Source of the DNA: Mycolicibacterium goodii | GTDB lineage: Bacteria; Actinomycetota; Actinomycetes; Mycobacteriales; Mycobacteriaceae | Direction: 5' to 3' | Assembly (NCBI RefSeq): GCF_001187505.1 | Contig: NZ_CP012150.1 | Span: 1,302,001-1,366,000 of the forward strand | Length of the DNA stretch: 64,000 bases | Part shown: positions 33,106-41,734 of the stretch, in pieces | Layout: every line of letters begins with the position of its first letter | Numbering within the stretch: the stretch's first letter is position 1 | The notes under the pieces: model-generated | Database searches by the model: none | Seen by the model: only the letters and a program-made list of their open reading frames with translations | What the model was told of the DNA's origin: nothing | Made by a program: the position numbers and the translations under genes

Positions 33106-33355
33106 GTAACTCGAGACAGCGTCCACAGGCCGTCGCATAGGCGACAATCCGCGACGACCAGGTCGACGACTCTGCGTATTGTTCGGCCAACGCGATCACA
33201 GCGATTCCATAGTGCGGCTTGTTCGCGCGCTGGGCGTGCACCAACCTTGTCTCTTGACGGCCGGTGTGAAGCTTGACGCGCACAGAGCAATTCACGCTCC
33301 TCCTCTGTCGTACGCCCTGCGGCCCGGCGCCACCAACCAAGGAGACGATCAAAGA

Positions 33356-33799
33356 ATGGGACGACTGCCCGCGATAGAAGAACTCGATCACTTCGTCTAC
33401 TCGCAGACCCCCGGCTATGTCGAGGGTGAGGTGCGCAAAGCCTTCCACGGCGCGGTGCCACTGAAGACGGTTGTCGCCCTCCGGTCGATCACCATTGCCC
33501 ACCACTTGTTCGGGCTGGAACGTGTCGCGATCGTCCATCACACGAACTGTGGGACAAGCAGTTTCACCAGCCAAGGACTCCTCGACGCGTTCAAGGAAGA
33601 GCAGGGCATCGACATCGGCACCGTCTACGACTTCGAAAGTCTCGCCATCGATCACCTGATCACCACACTGCGCCACGACGTCCAGATCATCCGAGAGTCA
33701 CCGGCTGTGCCGGCATCTGTGGAGGTTGTCGGCTACGTCTATGACATCGACGCCGACGAATACCTCACCAACATCGCCGTCACCCCCAGCGGCGGGTGA
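33356..33799 (+). CDS. Beta-carbonic-anhydrase-like protein with incomplete zinc site
   Basis: A 147-residue protein matching the C-terminal two thirds of short mycobacterial beta-carbonic anhydrases: ALRSITIAHHLFGLERVAIV, HHTNCG (His62, Cys65 as HxxC zinc ligands) and VVGYVYDIDADEY. The N-terminal CxDxR motif, which supplies a zinc Cys and the catalytic Asp, is missing; in its place is VYSQTPGYVEGEVRKAF, and I find no CxDxR upstream in frame. It is thus an unusual or decayed member. AAGGAG lies about 11 bases before the ATG. Confidence 0.75.
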   Translation: MGRLPAIEELDHFVYSQTPGYVEGEVRKAFHGAVPLKTVVALRSITIAHHLFGLERVAIVHHTNCGTSSFTSQGLLDAFKEEQGIDIGTVYDFESLAIDHLITTLRHDVQIIRESPAVPASVEVVGYVYDIDADEYLTNIAVTPSGG

Positions 33800-33909
33800 G
33801 AAACACCGCTGCGACCCTCATTCTGGTTAGCCGTCAAGAAATTCCGCCGAGGACAAACGCATTCATCGCGTTTGCCGATCAATGCGGACCGCAACGGTAT
33901 CATCAGCCA

Positions 33910-34908
33910 GTGGAGTTACGTCAGTTGGAGGCGTTCATCGCCGTCGGAACTGAACTGCACTTCGGGCGCGCCGCGAAGAAGTTGCACATCGGTCAGCCGA
34001 CACTCAGCGACCTCGTGCGGCGGTTGGAACGCGAACTGGGTACACCCTTGCTGAATCGGACCACCCGCCGAGTGGCCCTGACACAGGCAGGAATTGAATT
34101 GCTCGGCCGGGCCAAGATCATCGTCGATGAGGTCGAAGGAGCTGCCGCGGCGGTACGACGGATCGCCGATGGCGGCGCTGGACGGGTACGCATGGGCATC
34201 ACTCCGCCGGTCGCGCCAGTCCTGGCGCCGCATCTGGCCGCGGCTCTGAAGGCGGTCGCCCCCGACGTCGAGCTGACCGTGCAACGGATGTGGCTGCCCG
34301 ACCTCGAACGGACGGTCGCCGATCTCGACGGCGGGCTGGACCTTGCGATCACCTGTGGCCTTGTGCCCGACCCGCCCGGGATCATCAGCGAGGTTTTCTG
34401 CGCAGAGCCTCTGATGGTGGGATTGCGGCCGGATCACCGGCTGGCCGGGCAAGACGCCATAGACCTCGCACAATTGTCTAGCGAGACACTCGGCATGCAC
34501 AATGAGGCGCTGTTTCCGGCGTGGACCCTGGCCCTGCGCCAAGCCTTGGAAGCCGCGGGCGTCACGCCGCCCACTGTCGAACTCGCCGACGCCGACTTGT
34601 CGGCATGCCGCTGGGCCGCCCAAGCGGAGGTGGACTGGATCCTCACAACTCGCGCTGTGGCTGGAAGCGACATGCCCACGCCGCTAGTGGCTGTGTCACC
34701 TGCCCACCTGGTGCCCTACACATTGCAATGGTGCCCAATCCGGGCTGCCAACGCCGCCGTGGGCCGCTTCGTGCACCTCGCTCTTTCGGTCGACGTCCCA
34801 CCGGGGTGGCTCACACAGCAAGACCACCTCCGTCACAGTCAGGACGCCGACGGGCACGGAGACGTTCCGCCGTCGTCGTCGTGGGGTCTCAGCGCGCCAT
34901 ATTCGTGA
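33910..34908 (+). CDS. LysR-family transcriptional regulator
   Basis: A 332-residue regulator. The N-terminal HTH is ELRQLEAFIAVGTELHFGRA, then IGQPTLSDLVRRLERELGTPLL; the effector domain begins near GRVRMGITPPVAPVLAPHL. The GTG at 33910 places the start directly before the HTH, as is standard in the family; the open frame upstream (from 33796) adds unrelated residues. Its last 20 bases overlap the 3' end of dnaB on the opposite strand. It follows the accessory gene block and may control it. Confidence 0.88.
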   Translation: MELRQLEAFIAVGTELHFGRAAKKLHIGQPTLSDLVRRLERELGTPLLNRTTRRVALTQAGIELLGRAKIIVDEVEGAAAAVRRIADGGAGRVRMGITPPVAPVLAPHLAAALKAVAPDVELTVQRMWLPDLERTVADLDGGLDLAITCGLVPDPPGIISEVFCAEPLMVGLRPDHRLAGQDAIDLAQLSSETLGMHNEALFPAWTLALRQALEAAGVTPPTVELADADLSACRWAAQAEVDWILTTRAVAGSDMPTPLVAVSPAHLVPYTLQWCPIRAANAAVGRFVHLALSVDVPPGWLTQQDHLRHSQDADGHGDVPPSSSWGLSAPYS

Positions 34909-37801
34909 ACCGCGAGAAGTGCAGCTGGTGTGCCACAGTGATATTCGCGGTCGGACCGTTGCGGTGCTTGCCCAGGATGATGTCGGCCTCGCCACCGCGC
35001 GGATCGTCACGGTCGAACGCGTCGGGCCGGTGCAGCAGCATGACCATGTCCGCATCCTGCTCCAAGCTGTTGTGGGCGGAGATTCCCTGGGCCACAAAGT
35101 TATGCGTGCCAGGCACCGTGCCGTCGTACACATCATGCTCGCCGATGCTGGTGATCTCTGCGATCTCGTCCCAGAACACGTCGTTGGTGGCGAGCCTGTG
35201 CAACTCGTCCAAGTCGCTGTTCTGGGTGATGCCATCCAGGTTGGCGAGCACCTCGCGGGCCGCCGCGCCTCGCGCGCCGGGTACACCGACATGTGCCAGG
35301 AACCGCTTCTGGTTCTCGCGGCCAAAGATGAGCACGTGCCAGCAGACCCGGTATCCGACCTTCTTGGCCCGTTTGACCCGCGCGTACACCCCGACCCGGA
35401 GCAGCAGCTGTACAACGTCATCGGCCAACCGCCGGCTCGTGGTCGCGTAGAACAACCGTCCCTGACCGGCTTTTGCGTCCCACCGCACCGAGCCGTCGGT
35501 CGCCCACAGGTGCCGTAGGAACAGCGCGACCTGATCGTTCGGCAGCGCGAAAACCTCAGCCGGAACGAACTTCTCGTAGCTGCGCTTACCGAACAGGCCG
35601 AGCTTGTCGAGCCATTCGGCGATGGGGTTGCGCTTGCCGCGCGCCAACCGGTGCGGCGCGGGAAGCCGAAGGGTGGTGACCCGCGCCGCGGTGTGCTCGT
35701 CACGGATCGGCGTGACGCCGAAGTGTGCCGCGGAAATTTCGACCGCGACGAGATTCCCCTCATCGATCGATGCGTCACGAATCGGCTGGCGCTTCACGCA
35801 AGACCCATCACCGATCATGTGCGCCAGCATCACGACCTCCGAGTCGTGCATACGCTGCGTCTCGACGGGCTCGGGTACCAGGCGGGGCGTGGCGAGGCGG
35901 TCGCCGGGCTTCAGCTCGCCCAACGGAACCCATCCGTCGAGCGTGAGGAACGGATGATTGGCCGTCGCTTCGACTTCGCGCCCCGACGCCATCCGCAGTG
36001 TGAAAACCTCTTTGCGTCCGCTGGGAAATACGTTGGTCATCGGTCGCGCGACCAGGCGTTTGTGTTCGTCCAGCGACCACACCAGGGGCCGCTCTCCGGT
36101 CGCCATGAGCTCACCGAAGGTGACCTCGGCACCGTTGTCGGCGCGCAGGATTCGGGTGTTCGCGGTCATGCACCCGGACTCACGGAGGTCAGACACCTGT
36201 GGACGCTTGTCGGTACGCTGTTCCGGCCCACGGTTGAGCTGGCTGATCGCGACCACAGGCACGTCGAGTTCCTTGGCCATCAGCTTGAGGCTTCGCGAGA
36301 AGTCCGAGACTTCCTGCTGACGCGACTCGTACTTCTTGCCCGACGTCATCAGCTGCATGTAATCGACGACGATGAGTCGCAGGTCGGACTTTTGCGCCAA
36401 ACGTCGTGCCTTGGCGCGGATTTCCATCATGGTGAGGTTCGGCGAGTCGTCGATGTAGAGCGGCGCCTCGCTGATCTCGCTCATGCGCCGCGCCAGCCGA
36501 GTCCAGTCGTCATCGGTCATGCGGCCCGAGCGCATGTCGCCGAGCTTGATCTTCGCCTCGGCCGACAGCAGGCGCATGACGATCTCGGATTTGCTCATCT
36601 CCAGCGAGAAAATGACGCTGGCCATGCGGTGCTTGATCGAGCACGACCGCATGAAATCCAGGCCGAGCGTCGAGTTGTGCGTGGGCACCATCCCGGGGCC
36701 TGCCAGGTACAGGTGCTCGGGGTTGTCGACCTCGACACACCGCACCGGCACACTGGGGCGTCGTCGTACCCCGGTGACCTGAACCGTAGGCGCCAGCAGG
36801 GCGGTACCGCCACGGCCGCCGGACGCGCTCACCGTGGTGTGCATTCCGGGCCGCAGAGTGGCCGTTGTGCGGACTCCGTGCTCGGTGGGCCACTGATGCT
36901 GCGCGTCGGCGACGATCGCGGTGCCGTCGGAGAACTCGACGACGTAGCACGGTCGGCCGAGCATCACGTCGGTGCCGGCGACCACGCGTGTGGGCTGGCC
37001 GTCGGGACCGAGGAGGTGGTCCCCCACCGCCACGTCGCCCATGGTGGTCCACCCGCTGGGCGTGGGAAGCAATGTGTCGAGCGCGAGCGCCTTCCCCACA
37101 CCGGGACGGGCCGCGATGATGATCATCTGCCCGGCGTGCAGCCCGTTGGTGATCTCGTCGAGTTCAGTGAACCCGGTCGGCACACCACGCGCGATACCGC
37201 CCTGGGACGCGATCGCGTCGATCTCGTCCATCGTCGGCTGCAGCAGGTCCTCGAGCGGCACGAAGTCCTCGGAGGCGCGGCGCTCGGTGACGTCGTAGAT
37301 CTCGGCCTGGGCGCGGTCGACGATGTCGGCGACATCGGCGCCGTCGGCCCCGGCGTAGCCGTACTGCACGACGCGGGTGCCTGCCTCCACGAGCCGGCGC
37401 AGCAGGGCCTTCTCGGCCACGATGCCGGCGTAGAAGCCGGCGTTGGCGGCGGTGGGCACCGTCGAGATCAGCGTGTGCAGATAGGGCGCTCCGCCGATGC
37501 GGCGCAGCAGACCGCGCCGATCGAGTTCCGCGGCGACGGTGACCGCGTCGGCGGGCTCACCGCGGCCGTAGAGGTCGAGGACCGCGTCGTAGATGCTCTG
37601 GTGCGCGGGGCGGTAGAAGTCGCCGGGCCGAAGCCGCTCCAGCACGTCGGCGATGGCGTCCTTGCTGAGCAGCATGCCACCGAGCACAGCCTGCTCGGCT
37701 GCCATGTCCTGAGGAGGCTGGCGGCCGAAATCTCCGCTCTGCGGCGGGCCGTCCATGTCCGCGGGCCCATCCGGGTGCCCGAGGTCGTCCACGACTGCCA
37801 A
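34889..37801 (-). CDS. dnaB: Replicative DNA helicase DnaB with two inteins
   Basis: The 970-codon frame encodes a helicase of about 463 residues after removal of two inteins. The N-terminal domain (about 30-135) and linker lead into the RecA-like ATPase. The Walker A loop ARPGVGK|STLGLDF is interrupted after Lys237 by intein 1 (238-376). Walker B (LRLIVVDYMQLM) is intact, and PQVSDLRESG|SLEQDAD is interrupted by intein 2 (544-911). The C-terminus has ILGKHRNGPT. Replication fork unwinding therefore depends on two splicing events. Four TGTGGA DnaA-box-like sites lie upstream. The gene converges on the LysR gene and overlaps it by 20 bases. Confidence 0.97.
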   Translation of the reverse strand: MAVVDDLGHPDGPADMDGPPQSGDFGRQPPQDMAAEQAVLGGMLLSKDAIADVLERLRPGDFYRPAHQSIYDAVLDLYGRGEPADAVTVAAELDRRGLLRRIGGAPYLHTLISTVPTAANAGFYAGIVAEKALLRRLVEAGTRVVQYGYAGADGADVADIVDRAQAEIYDVTERRASEDFVPLEDLLQPTMDEIDAIASQGGIARGVPTGFTELDEITNGLHAGQMIIIAARPGVGKALALDTLLPTPSGWTTMGDVAVGDHLLGPDGQPTRVVAGTDVMLGRPCYVVEFSDGTAIVADAQHQWPTEHGVRTTATLRPGMHTTVSASGGRGGTALLAPTVQVTGVRRRPSVPVRCVEVDNPEHLYLAGPGMVPTHNSTLGLDFMRSCSIKHRMASVIFSLEMSKSEIVMRLLSAEAKIKLGDMRSGRMTDDDWTRLARRMSEISEAPLYIDDSPNLTMMEIRAKARRLAQKSDLRLIVVDYMQLMTSGKKYESRQQEVSDFSRSLKLMAKELDVPVVAISQLNRGPEQRTDKRPQVSDLRESGCMTANTRILRADNGAEVTFGELMATGERPLVWSLDEHKRLVARPMTNVFPSGRKEVFTLRMASGREVEATANHPFLTLDGWVPLGELKPGDRLATPRLVPEPVETQRMHDSEVVMLAHMIGDGSCVKRQPIRDASIDEGNLVAVEISAAHFGVTPIRDEHTAARVTTLRLPAPHRLARGKRNPIAEWLDKLGLFGKRSYEKFVPAEVFALPNDQVALFLRHLWATDGSVRWDAKAGQGRLFYATTSRRLADDVVQLLLRVGVYARVKRAKKVGYRVCWHVLIFGRENQKRFLAHVGVPGARGAAAREVLANLDGITQNSDLDELHRLATNDVFWDEIAEITSIGEHDVYDGTVPGTHNFVAQGISAHNSLEQDADMVMLLHRPDAFDRDDPRGGEADIILGKHRNGPTANITVAHQLHFSRFTNMAR
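35069..36172 (-). other. DnaB intein 2: class 1 intein with LAGLIDADG endonuclease
   Basis: A 368-residue intein (DnaB residues 544-911) starting CMTANTRI and ending AHN before extein Ser912. Block B is TANH (613-616). Two LAGLIDADG-type half-sites appear as HMIGDGS and LWATDGS, each with the conserved acidic residue, so homing activity may persist. The insertion point DLRESG|SLEQD is, as I recall, the same as that of the M. tuberculosis DnaB intein. Confidence 0.88.
36674..37090 (-). other. DnaB intein 1: class 3 mini-intein in the Walker A loop
   Basis: A 139-residue intein (DnaB residues 238-376). It starts with Ala, not Cys or Ser, and ends THN before the extein Ser377. Class 3 inteins lack the first nucleophile and use a W/C/T set instead: Trp304 (HQWPTEH), Cys355 (VRCVEVDNPEH) and Thr374 (PTHN) fit. 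No endonuclease domain is present between the splicing blocks. Insertion directly after GVGK disables ATP binding until splicing occurs. Confidence 0.85.
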
Positions 37802-37964
37802 GGACTACCCCCCTTTCGAGACCAGCCTCACGACGAGCTCGAACGTGTATTCGAATCGGTACTGCAACTGTAGAACGGGGCGCCGACAAGTCGCCGTAAC
37901 GGCACCGCAGCGCACCACGCTAGACGTTGCTGGAGGCTCGCAAAACCCGGCCTGTTCATCAACC

Positions 37965-38090
37965 TGTGGATGGCATGGGGATATCTGTGGACAGCGATGT
38001 TTACGCGCTGGGGAGAACTTGTGGATTACCGCAGTGTGATCCGATGTTTTCGCAGATAAGGCGCCTGTCGGAGCCGGTAGACATTGTGGA
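37965..38090 (-). promoter_or_regulatory. Cluster of four DnaA-box-like sequences upstream of dnaB
   Basis: TGTGGA(T/C) occurs at 37965, 37986, 38020 and 38085, all in one orientation; on the dnaB strand they read TCCACA. The best match to the mycobacterial box TTGTCCACA is at 37986 (CTGTCCACA on the minus strand). They lie in the 520-bp gap between rplI and dnaB, 160-290 bases from the dnaB start. DnaA control of dnaB is an inference. Confidence 0.45.
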
Positions 38091-38237
38091 TGACAAATTC
38101 CTCGGCGTGTCGTGGCACGTTGCCCGCTCGGGCGTGTTGTGTTGCCCGCAAGGGCCTAACAGGTTAACGGCCGGTTAGGTTCGCTGTCCGCATTTTCGTT
38201 CGAGAAGTTCGCCAGCCGACACGCCGGAGACACAGCA

Positions 38238-38277
38238 ACGCCCGGGTGGGAGCCTTGACAGGTTCCCACCCGGGCGT
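38238..38277 (-). terminator. Strong hairpin downstream of rplI
   Basis: ACGCCCGGGTGGGA (38238-38251) and its exact complement (38264-38277) form a perfect 14-bp stem with a 12-base loop, 45 bases after the rplI stop. There is no U-run, as is usual for mycobacterial intrinsic terminators. It probably ends the rpsF-ssb-rpsR-rplI transcript. Confidence 0.75.
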
Positions 38278-38322
38278 ATGACTGCCGACCGGATCGGTCG
38301 GCGACGTGTCTTACGACGCCAC

Positions 38323-38778
38323 TTACTGGGCGACCACGTTCAGCGCCACCTTGGCTTCCACGCCGTTGTGCAGCTTGACGGTCACCGGATGCGTGCCGAC
38401 CGACTTGATGTGCGCCTTGGCCAACTGCACCGTGCGCTTGTCGAGGTTCGGCCCGCCGGCCTTCTTGATGGCGTTGACGACGTCGGCGGCGGTCACCGAG
38501 CCGAACAGCTTGCCGGTGTCACCGGCGGCGTTGACCGACAGCGTGACGTCGCCCAGGCCCTCGAGCGCGGTCTTGAGCTCGTTGGCGTGCTCGATGTCGC
38601 GAATGACCTTCGACTCGCGGGCGCGGCGGATCTCCTCGGCCTGACGCTCGGCCCCACGGGAGGCGACGATCGCCAGCCCACGCGGCAGCAGGTAGTTGCG
38701 GCCGTAGCCGTCCTTGACCTCGACGGTGTCGCCTGCGGCACCCAGGTGCTCAACCTCGGCGGTGAGAATCAGCTTCAT
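38323..38778 (-). CDS. rplI: 50S ribosomal protein L9
   Basis: A 151-residue L9: N-terminal domain [26 protein letters not shown], a long connecting helix, and a C-terminal domain ending [16 protein letters not shown]. It binds the L1-stalk base of 23S rRNA. ATG at 38778 gives the standard start; the frame extends upstream only through the rpsR overlap. Last gene of the rpsF operon. Confidence 0.97.
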   Translation of the reverse strand: MKLILTAEVEHLGAAGDTVEVKDGYGRNYLLPRGLAIVASRGAERQAEEIRRARESKVIRDIEHANELKTALEGLGDVTLSVNAAGDTGKLFGSVTAADVVNAIKKAGGPNLDKRTVQLAKAHIKSVGTHPVTVKLHNGVEAKVALNVVAQ

Positions 38779-38797
38779 ATCTCTCTTCCGTTCCTGG

Positions 38798-39052
38798 CTA
38801 GCGGGTCGACGAGCCGAACGGCAGCAGAGCCACCTCACGGGCATTCTTCACGGCGACAGCGATGTCGCGCTGGTGCTGGACGCAGTTGCCGGTCACGCGG
38901 CGGGCACGGATCTTGCCGCGCTCGCTGATGTAGGTGCGCAGCAGCGCGGTGTCCTTGTAGTCGATGGTCTGCCCCTTCTTCGAGCAGAACACGCACTTAC
39001 GGGTCTTGACCGGCTTTTCCGGTGCCGGCCGTCGCTTGTTGGACTTGGCCAT
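38798..39052 (-). CDS. rpsR: 30S ribosomal protein S18, zinc-binding (C+) type
   Basis: An 84-residue S18 with CVFCSKK and a further Cys (GNCVQHQ), so it is the Cys-containing form; mycobacteria usually encode a second, Cys-free S18 induced under zinc limitation. S18 pairs with S6 on the 30S platform, and both are encoded in this operon. Located between ssb and rplI with short gaps. Confidence 0.96.
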
Positions 39053-39087
39053 TGGTTATCTCTTCCTTGCAAAAATTTCGAAGTTGA

Positions 39088-39588
39088 TCAGAAGGGCGGT
39101 TCGTCGTCAGCACCGCTGAAGGAACCCGACGCCGGAGCGCTACCCCACGGATCGTCCTTGGGCTCGGACTGGCGGGATCCACCACCGCCTGCACCGAAGC
39201 CGCCGCCCCCGCCGCCGCCGCTACGGCTGGCCTTGTTGACCTTCGCCGTGGCGTAACGCAGGGACGGACCGATCTCGTCGACCTCGACCTCGACAACAGT
39301 GCGCTTCTCACCCTCGCGGGTTTCGAACGAGCGCTGCTTGAGCCGTCCGGTGACGATCACCCGCGAGCCGCGGGTCAGGCTTTCGGCCACGTTCTCGGCG
39401 GCCTCACGCCAGATGTTGCACCGAAGGAAAAGTGCCTCGCCGTCCTTCCATTCACCGCTCTGGCGGTCGAACATGCGCGGTGTCGACGCAACGGTGAAGT
39501 TGGCGACGGCAGCGCCGGACGGGGTGAAGCGCAATTCCGGGTCCGCTGTCAGGTTTCCGACAACGGTGATGGTGGTGTCACCAGCCAC
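39088..39588 (-). CDS. ssb: Single-stranded DNA-binding protein
   Basis: A 166-residue SSB. The OB-fold occupies about 1-115 ([39 protein letters not shown]), followed by a Gly-rich linker and the acidic tail ending DDEPPF, the docking peptide for replication proteins. It is encoded between rpsF and rpsR, the usual bacterial arrangement. Confidence 0.97.
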   Translation of the reverse strand: MAGDTTITVVGNLTADPELRFTPSGAAVANFTVASTPRMFDRQSGEWKDGEALFLRCNIWREAAENVAESLTRGSRVIVTGRLKQRSFETREGEKRTVVEVEVDEIGPSLRYATAKVNKASRSGGGGGGGFGAGGGGSRQSEPKDDPWGSAPASGSFSGADDEPPF

Positions 39589-39660
39589 GAGATCCTCCTG
39601 GAGTGGGCGTCCTATTGCGGGCGAGCCTACGCAAGCTGCACGACAGGAGCAGCCGTTCGC

Positions 39661-39951
39661 TCAGTGCTTGTCGGTCCGCAGCACCTTGGTCCGCAGCACC
39701 GACTCGTTCAGGTTGAGCTGACGGTCGAGCTCGGACACCGTGGCGGGCTCGGCCTTGACGTCGATGACGGCGTAGATGCCCTCGGCGTGCTTGGCGATCT
39801 CGTAAGCGAGACGGCGGCGGCCCCAGATGTCAACCTTGTCGACGGTCCCGCCATCCTTGCGGATGACGTTCAGGAACGTCTCCAGGGACGGAGCAACCGT
39901 GCGCTCGTCAAGTGTGGGGTCGAGAATGACCATGATTTCGTATGGACGCAT
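39661..39951 (-). CDS. rpsF: 30S ribosomal protein S6
   Basis: A 96-residue S6 starting [16 protein letters not shown], with [17 protein letters not shown] typical of the family. ATG at 39951 is chosen by family length; a frame from 39987 would start inside the leader structure. First gene of the rpsF-ssb-rpsR-rplI operon. A foldable leader (39965-40008) probably allows S6:S18 to repress its own translation. Confidence 0.97.
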
Positions 39952-39964
39952 TAGAACCTCATCA

Positions 39965-40008
39965 CCTCCTATGGTCGTCGCGGCCACGGCGTGTTCCGTG
40001 GCAGGAGG
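39965..40008 (-). promoter_or_regulatory. rpsF leader structure, candidate S6:S18 autoregulatory element
   Basis: In the mRNA, CCUCCU (40008-40003) can pair with the AGGAGG (39970-39965) near the start codon. Inside, GCCACGG (40002-39996) and CCGUGGC (39989-39983) form a 7-bp stem with a 6-base loop, leaving a 12-base one-sided bulge, CGCGACGACCAU. This would hide one Shine-Dalgarno of rpsF. The bulged-stem layout resembles the S6:S18 ribosomal leader motif. Confidence 0.6.
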
Positions 40009-40093
40009 GTCGCCTGCGTCGGCAACCGGCTAAGGCTACAGGAGACTGACCTGAGCTGCGAAATCGGTGCTGATTCCCGCTGCTGACGGGCGG

Positions 40094-41734
40094 TCAGGCG
40101 TCGGCCACCGCGGGTTCGGGTTCGGGCGACTGCTTGCGCACGCGCGCGCCGGCCGGGCGCAGCCAGTCGGGCAGCCGGCCCGGCGGATCGTCGGGGGCGC
40201 GGTCATAGATCCCGCCCGTCGGATCGTCGATGCGGCCGTTCCAGCGCACCAGATCGAGTTCGGGACGGTAGATCTGGCGGATCACCAACGCGCACAAGGT
40301 GATCACCGCGATATCACGGAGCAGAACGGTGGTGGTGAACCACTGCTCGGGCAGACCCTTGTTCGCCTCGCCGTACAGGTAGAGCATCCGGGGCACCCAG
40401 ACCAGCGCGTCAATGGTCATCCACGCCAACAGGATCCGGCGATGCGGCAGCGCGAGCACGGCCAGCGGCACCAGCCACAGCGAGAACTGCGGACTCCACA
40501 CCTTGTTGGTCAACAGGAACGCCGCGACGACCAGGAACGCCAGCTGCGCCAGCCGCGGCCGCTGCGGGGCCGTCAACGCGATGTAGCCGATCACGATGCA
40601 GCACGCGGCGAACAGGATCGCCGTGACGGTGTTCAACGTCGTCGGCGGCTCCCAGAACCCGAGGTCGGGATCGAACCCGCGCCAGTCGGTGAACGACTTG
40701 ACGACGTTGTAGAGGGAATCCATGTCGTCCCCGCGACGGGTGTTGAGCCGGAAGAACTCCGACCACCCGCGCGGGAACAGCAGCATGATGGGCAGATTCA
40801 CCACCAGCCAGGTGGCGACCGCCGTCGCCGCCGTCTTACCCACCTCACGCATCCGCCCGGTGCGCAACGCCAACAGCACCAGAGGGATCAACAGCAGCAG
40901 CGGATACAACTTGGCCGCCACACCGAGACCGATCAGCGCACCGGCCAGCACCGGTTTGCGCCGCGACCAGGCCAGCATCGCGCCGGCCGCCGCGGCGGTG
41001 GCCAGCGCATCGAAGTTGGTGAAGATCTGGAAGATAACGATCGGTGATCCGGCCACCAGCGCGGCGTCCCAAACCCGCCGCCCCGCCATTCGCGACGTCG
41101 CCCAGATCGTGGCGAGCCACGCGAGCGCGAGCCCGAACGCGGCGATGTTGAAGAACATCACCACCTCGGCCACGATCGGGATCGCCACGAGTTTGGTGAG
41201 CGCCGTGTAGGTCTTGGCCAACGACATCGACACGTACTGGTAGATGCCGGTGATGACCGGATACTCCATGTAGCGGATCGCGGGGCTGCCGTCGTACTGC
41301 ACGCGCGGCTTGCCCGACGAGTCCTTCTCGATCCAGCTGGACTTGTACGGAAACTTGCCCAGGTTCAACAACTCTGCGGTGTAGAGCGGAACCGTGTCGG
41401 AGTAGCACAGCTCGTAGTAGGCGCGGTTGTTCTGCCAGTTGGCGACCCGCTGGCCCGCGGTGCCGGTGCCGGTGGACTGCAGGCAGGCCGCCTTGGTCGA
41501 ATAGCCCAGCGCCAGGAACACCACGGCGATCAGCAGGATCGCGCGCAGCGGCGTCATGAACCGGGCCCGCCCGATCAGCGCGTGCCTGCCGACCGGCCCG
41601 CCGATCACCTGCGACAGCGCGGAGCTCATCGGGTCGTTGCGGCTGGGCAGGTCACGATCGTCCACGCTCGCGCGGTTCGCCGCGAGCGGCGCCGGGGACA
41701 CCCGGTCGGGGCCGGGCGGCTGGTCGCCCGTCAC
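40094..41734 (-). CDS. Polytopic membrane glycosyltransferase-like protein (DUF2029/GT87, Rv0051-like)
   Basis: A 546-residue membrane protein with about ten helices. The GTG at 41734 overlaps the ponA1 stop (GTGA). After a 70-residue head, the first helix is followed by a large outer loop with Cys residues and YMEYPVITGIYQY, then AWSRRKPVLAGALIGLGVAAKLYPLLLL, a block typical of GT87 mannosyl/arabinosyl transferases that use polyprenyl-phosphate sugars. The C-terminal tail is soluble. Coupling to ponA1 suggests envelope glycan assembly. Confidence 0.85.
   Translation of the reverse strand: MTGDQPPGPDRVSPAPLAANRASVDDRDLPSRNDPMSSALSQVIGGPVGRHALIGRARFMTPLRAILLIAVVFLALGYSTKAACLQSTGTGTAGQRVANWQNNRAYYELCYSDTVPLYTAELLNLGKFPYKSSWIEKDSSGKPRVQYDGSPAIRYMEYPVITGIYQYVSMSLAKTYTALTKLVAIPIVAEVVMFFNIAAFGLALAWLATIWATSRMAGRRVWDAALVAGSPIVIFQIFTNFDALATAAAAGAMLAWSRRKPVLAGALIGLGVAAKLYPLLLLIPLVLLALRTGRMREVGKTAATAVATWLVVNLPIMLLFPRGWSEFFRLNTRRGDDMDSLYNVVKSFTDWRGFDPDLGFWEPPTTLNTVTAILFAACCIVIGYIALTAPQRPRLAQLAFLVVAAFLLTNKVWSPQFSLWLVPLAVLALPHRRILLAWMTIDALVWVPRMLYLYGEANKGLPEQWFTTTVLLRDIAVITLCALVIRQIYRPELDLVRWNGRIDDPTGGIYDRAPDDPPGRLPDWLRPAGARVRKQSPEPEPAVADA

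Noticed and set aside
35651..37873. 740-codon plus-strand frame across dnaB
   Set aside because: Antisense shadow of dnaB and its inteins; no domain features.
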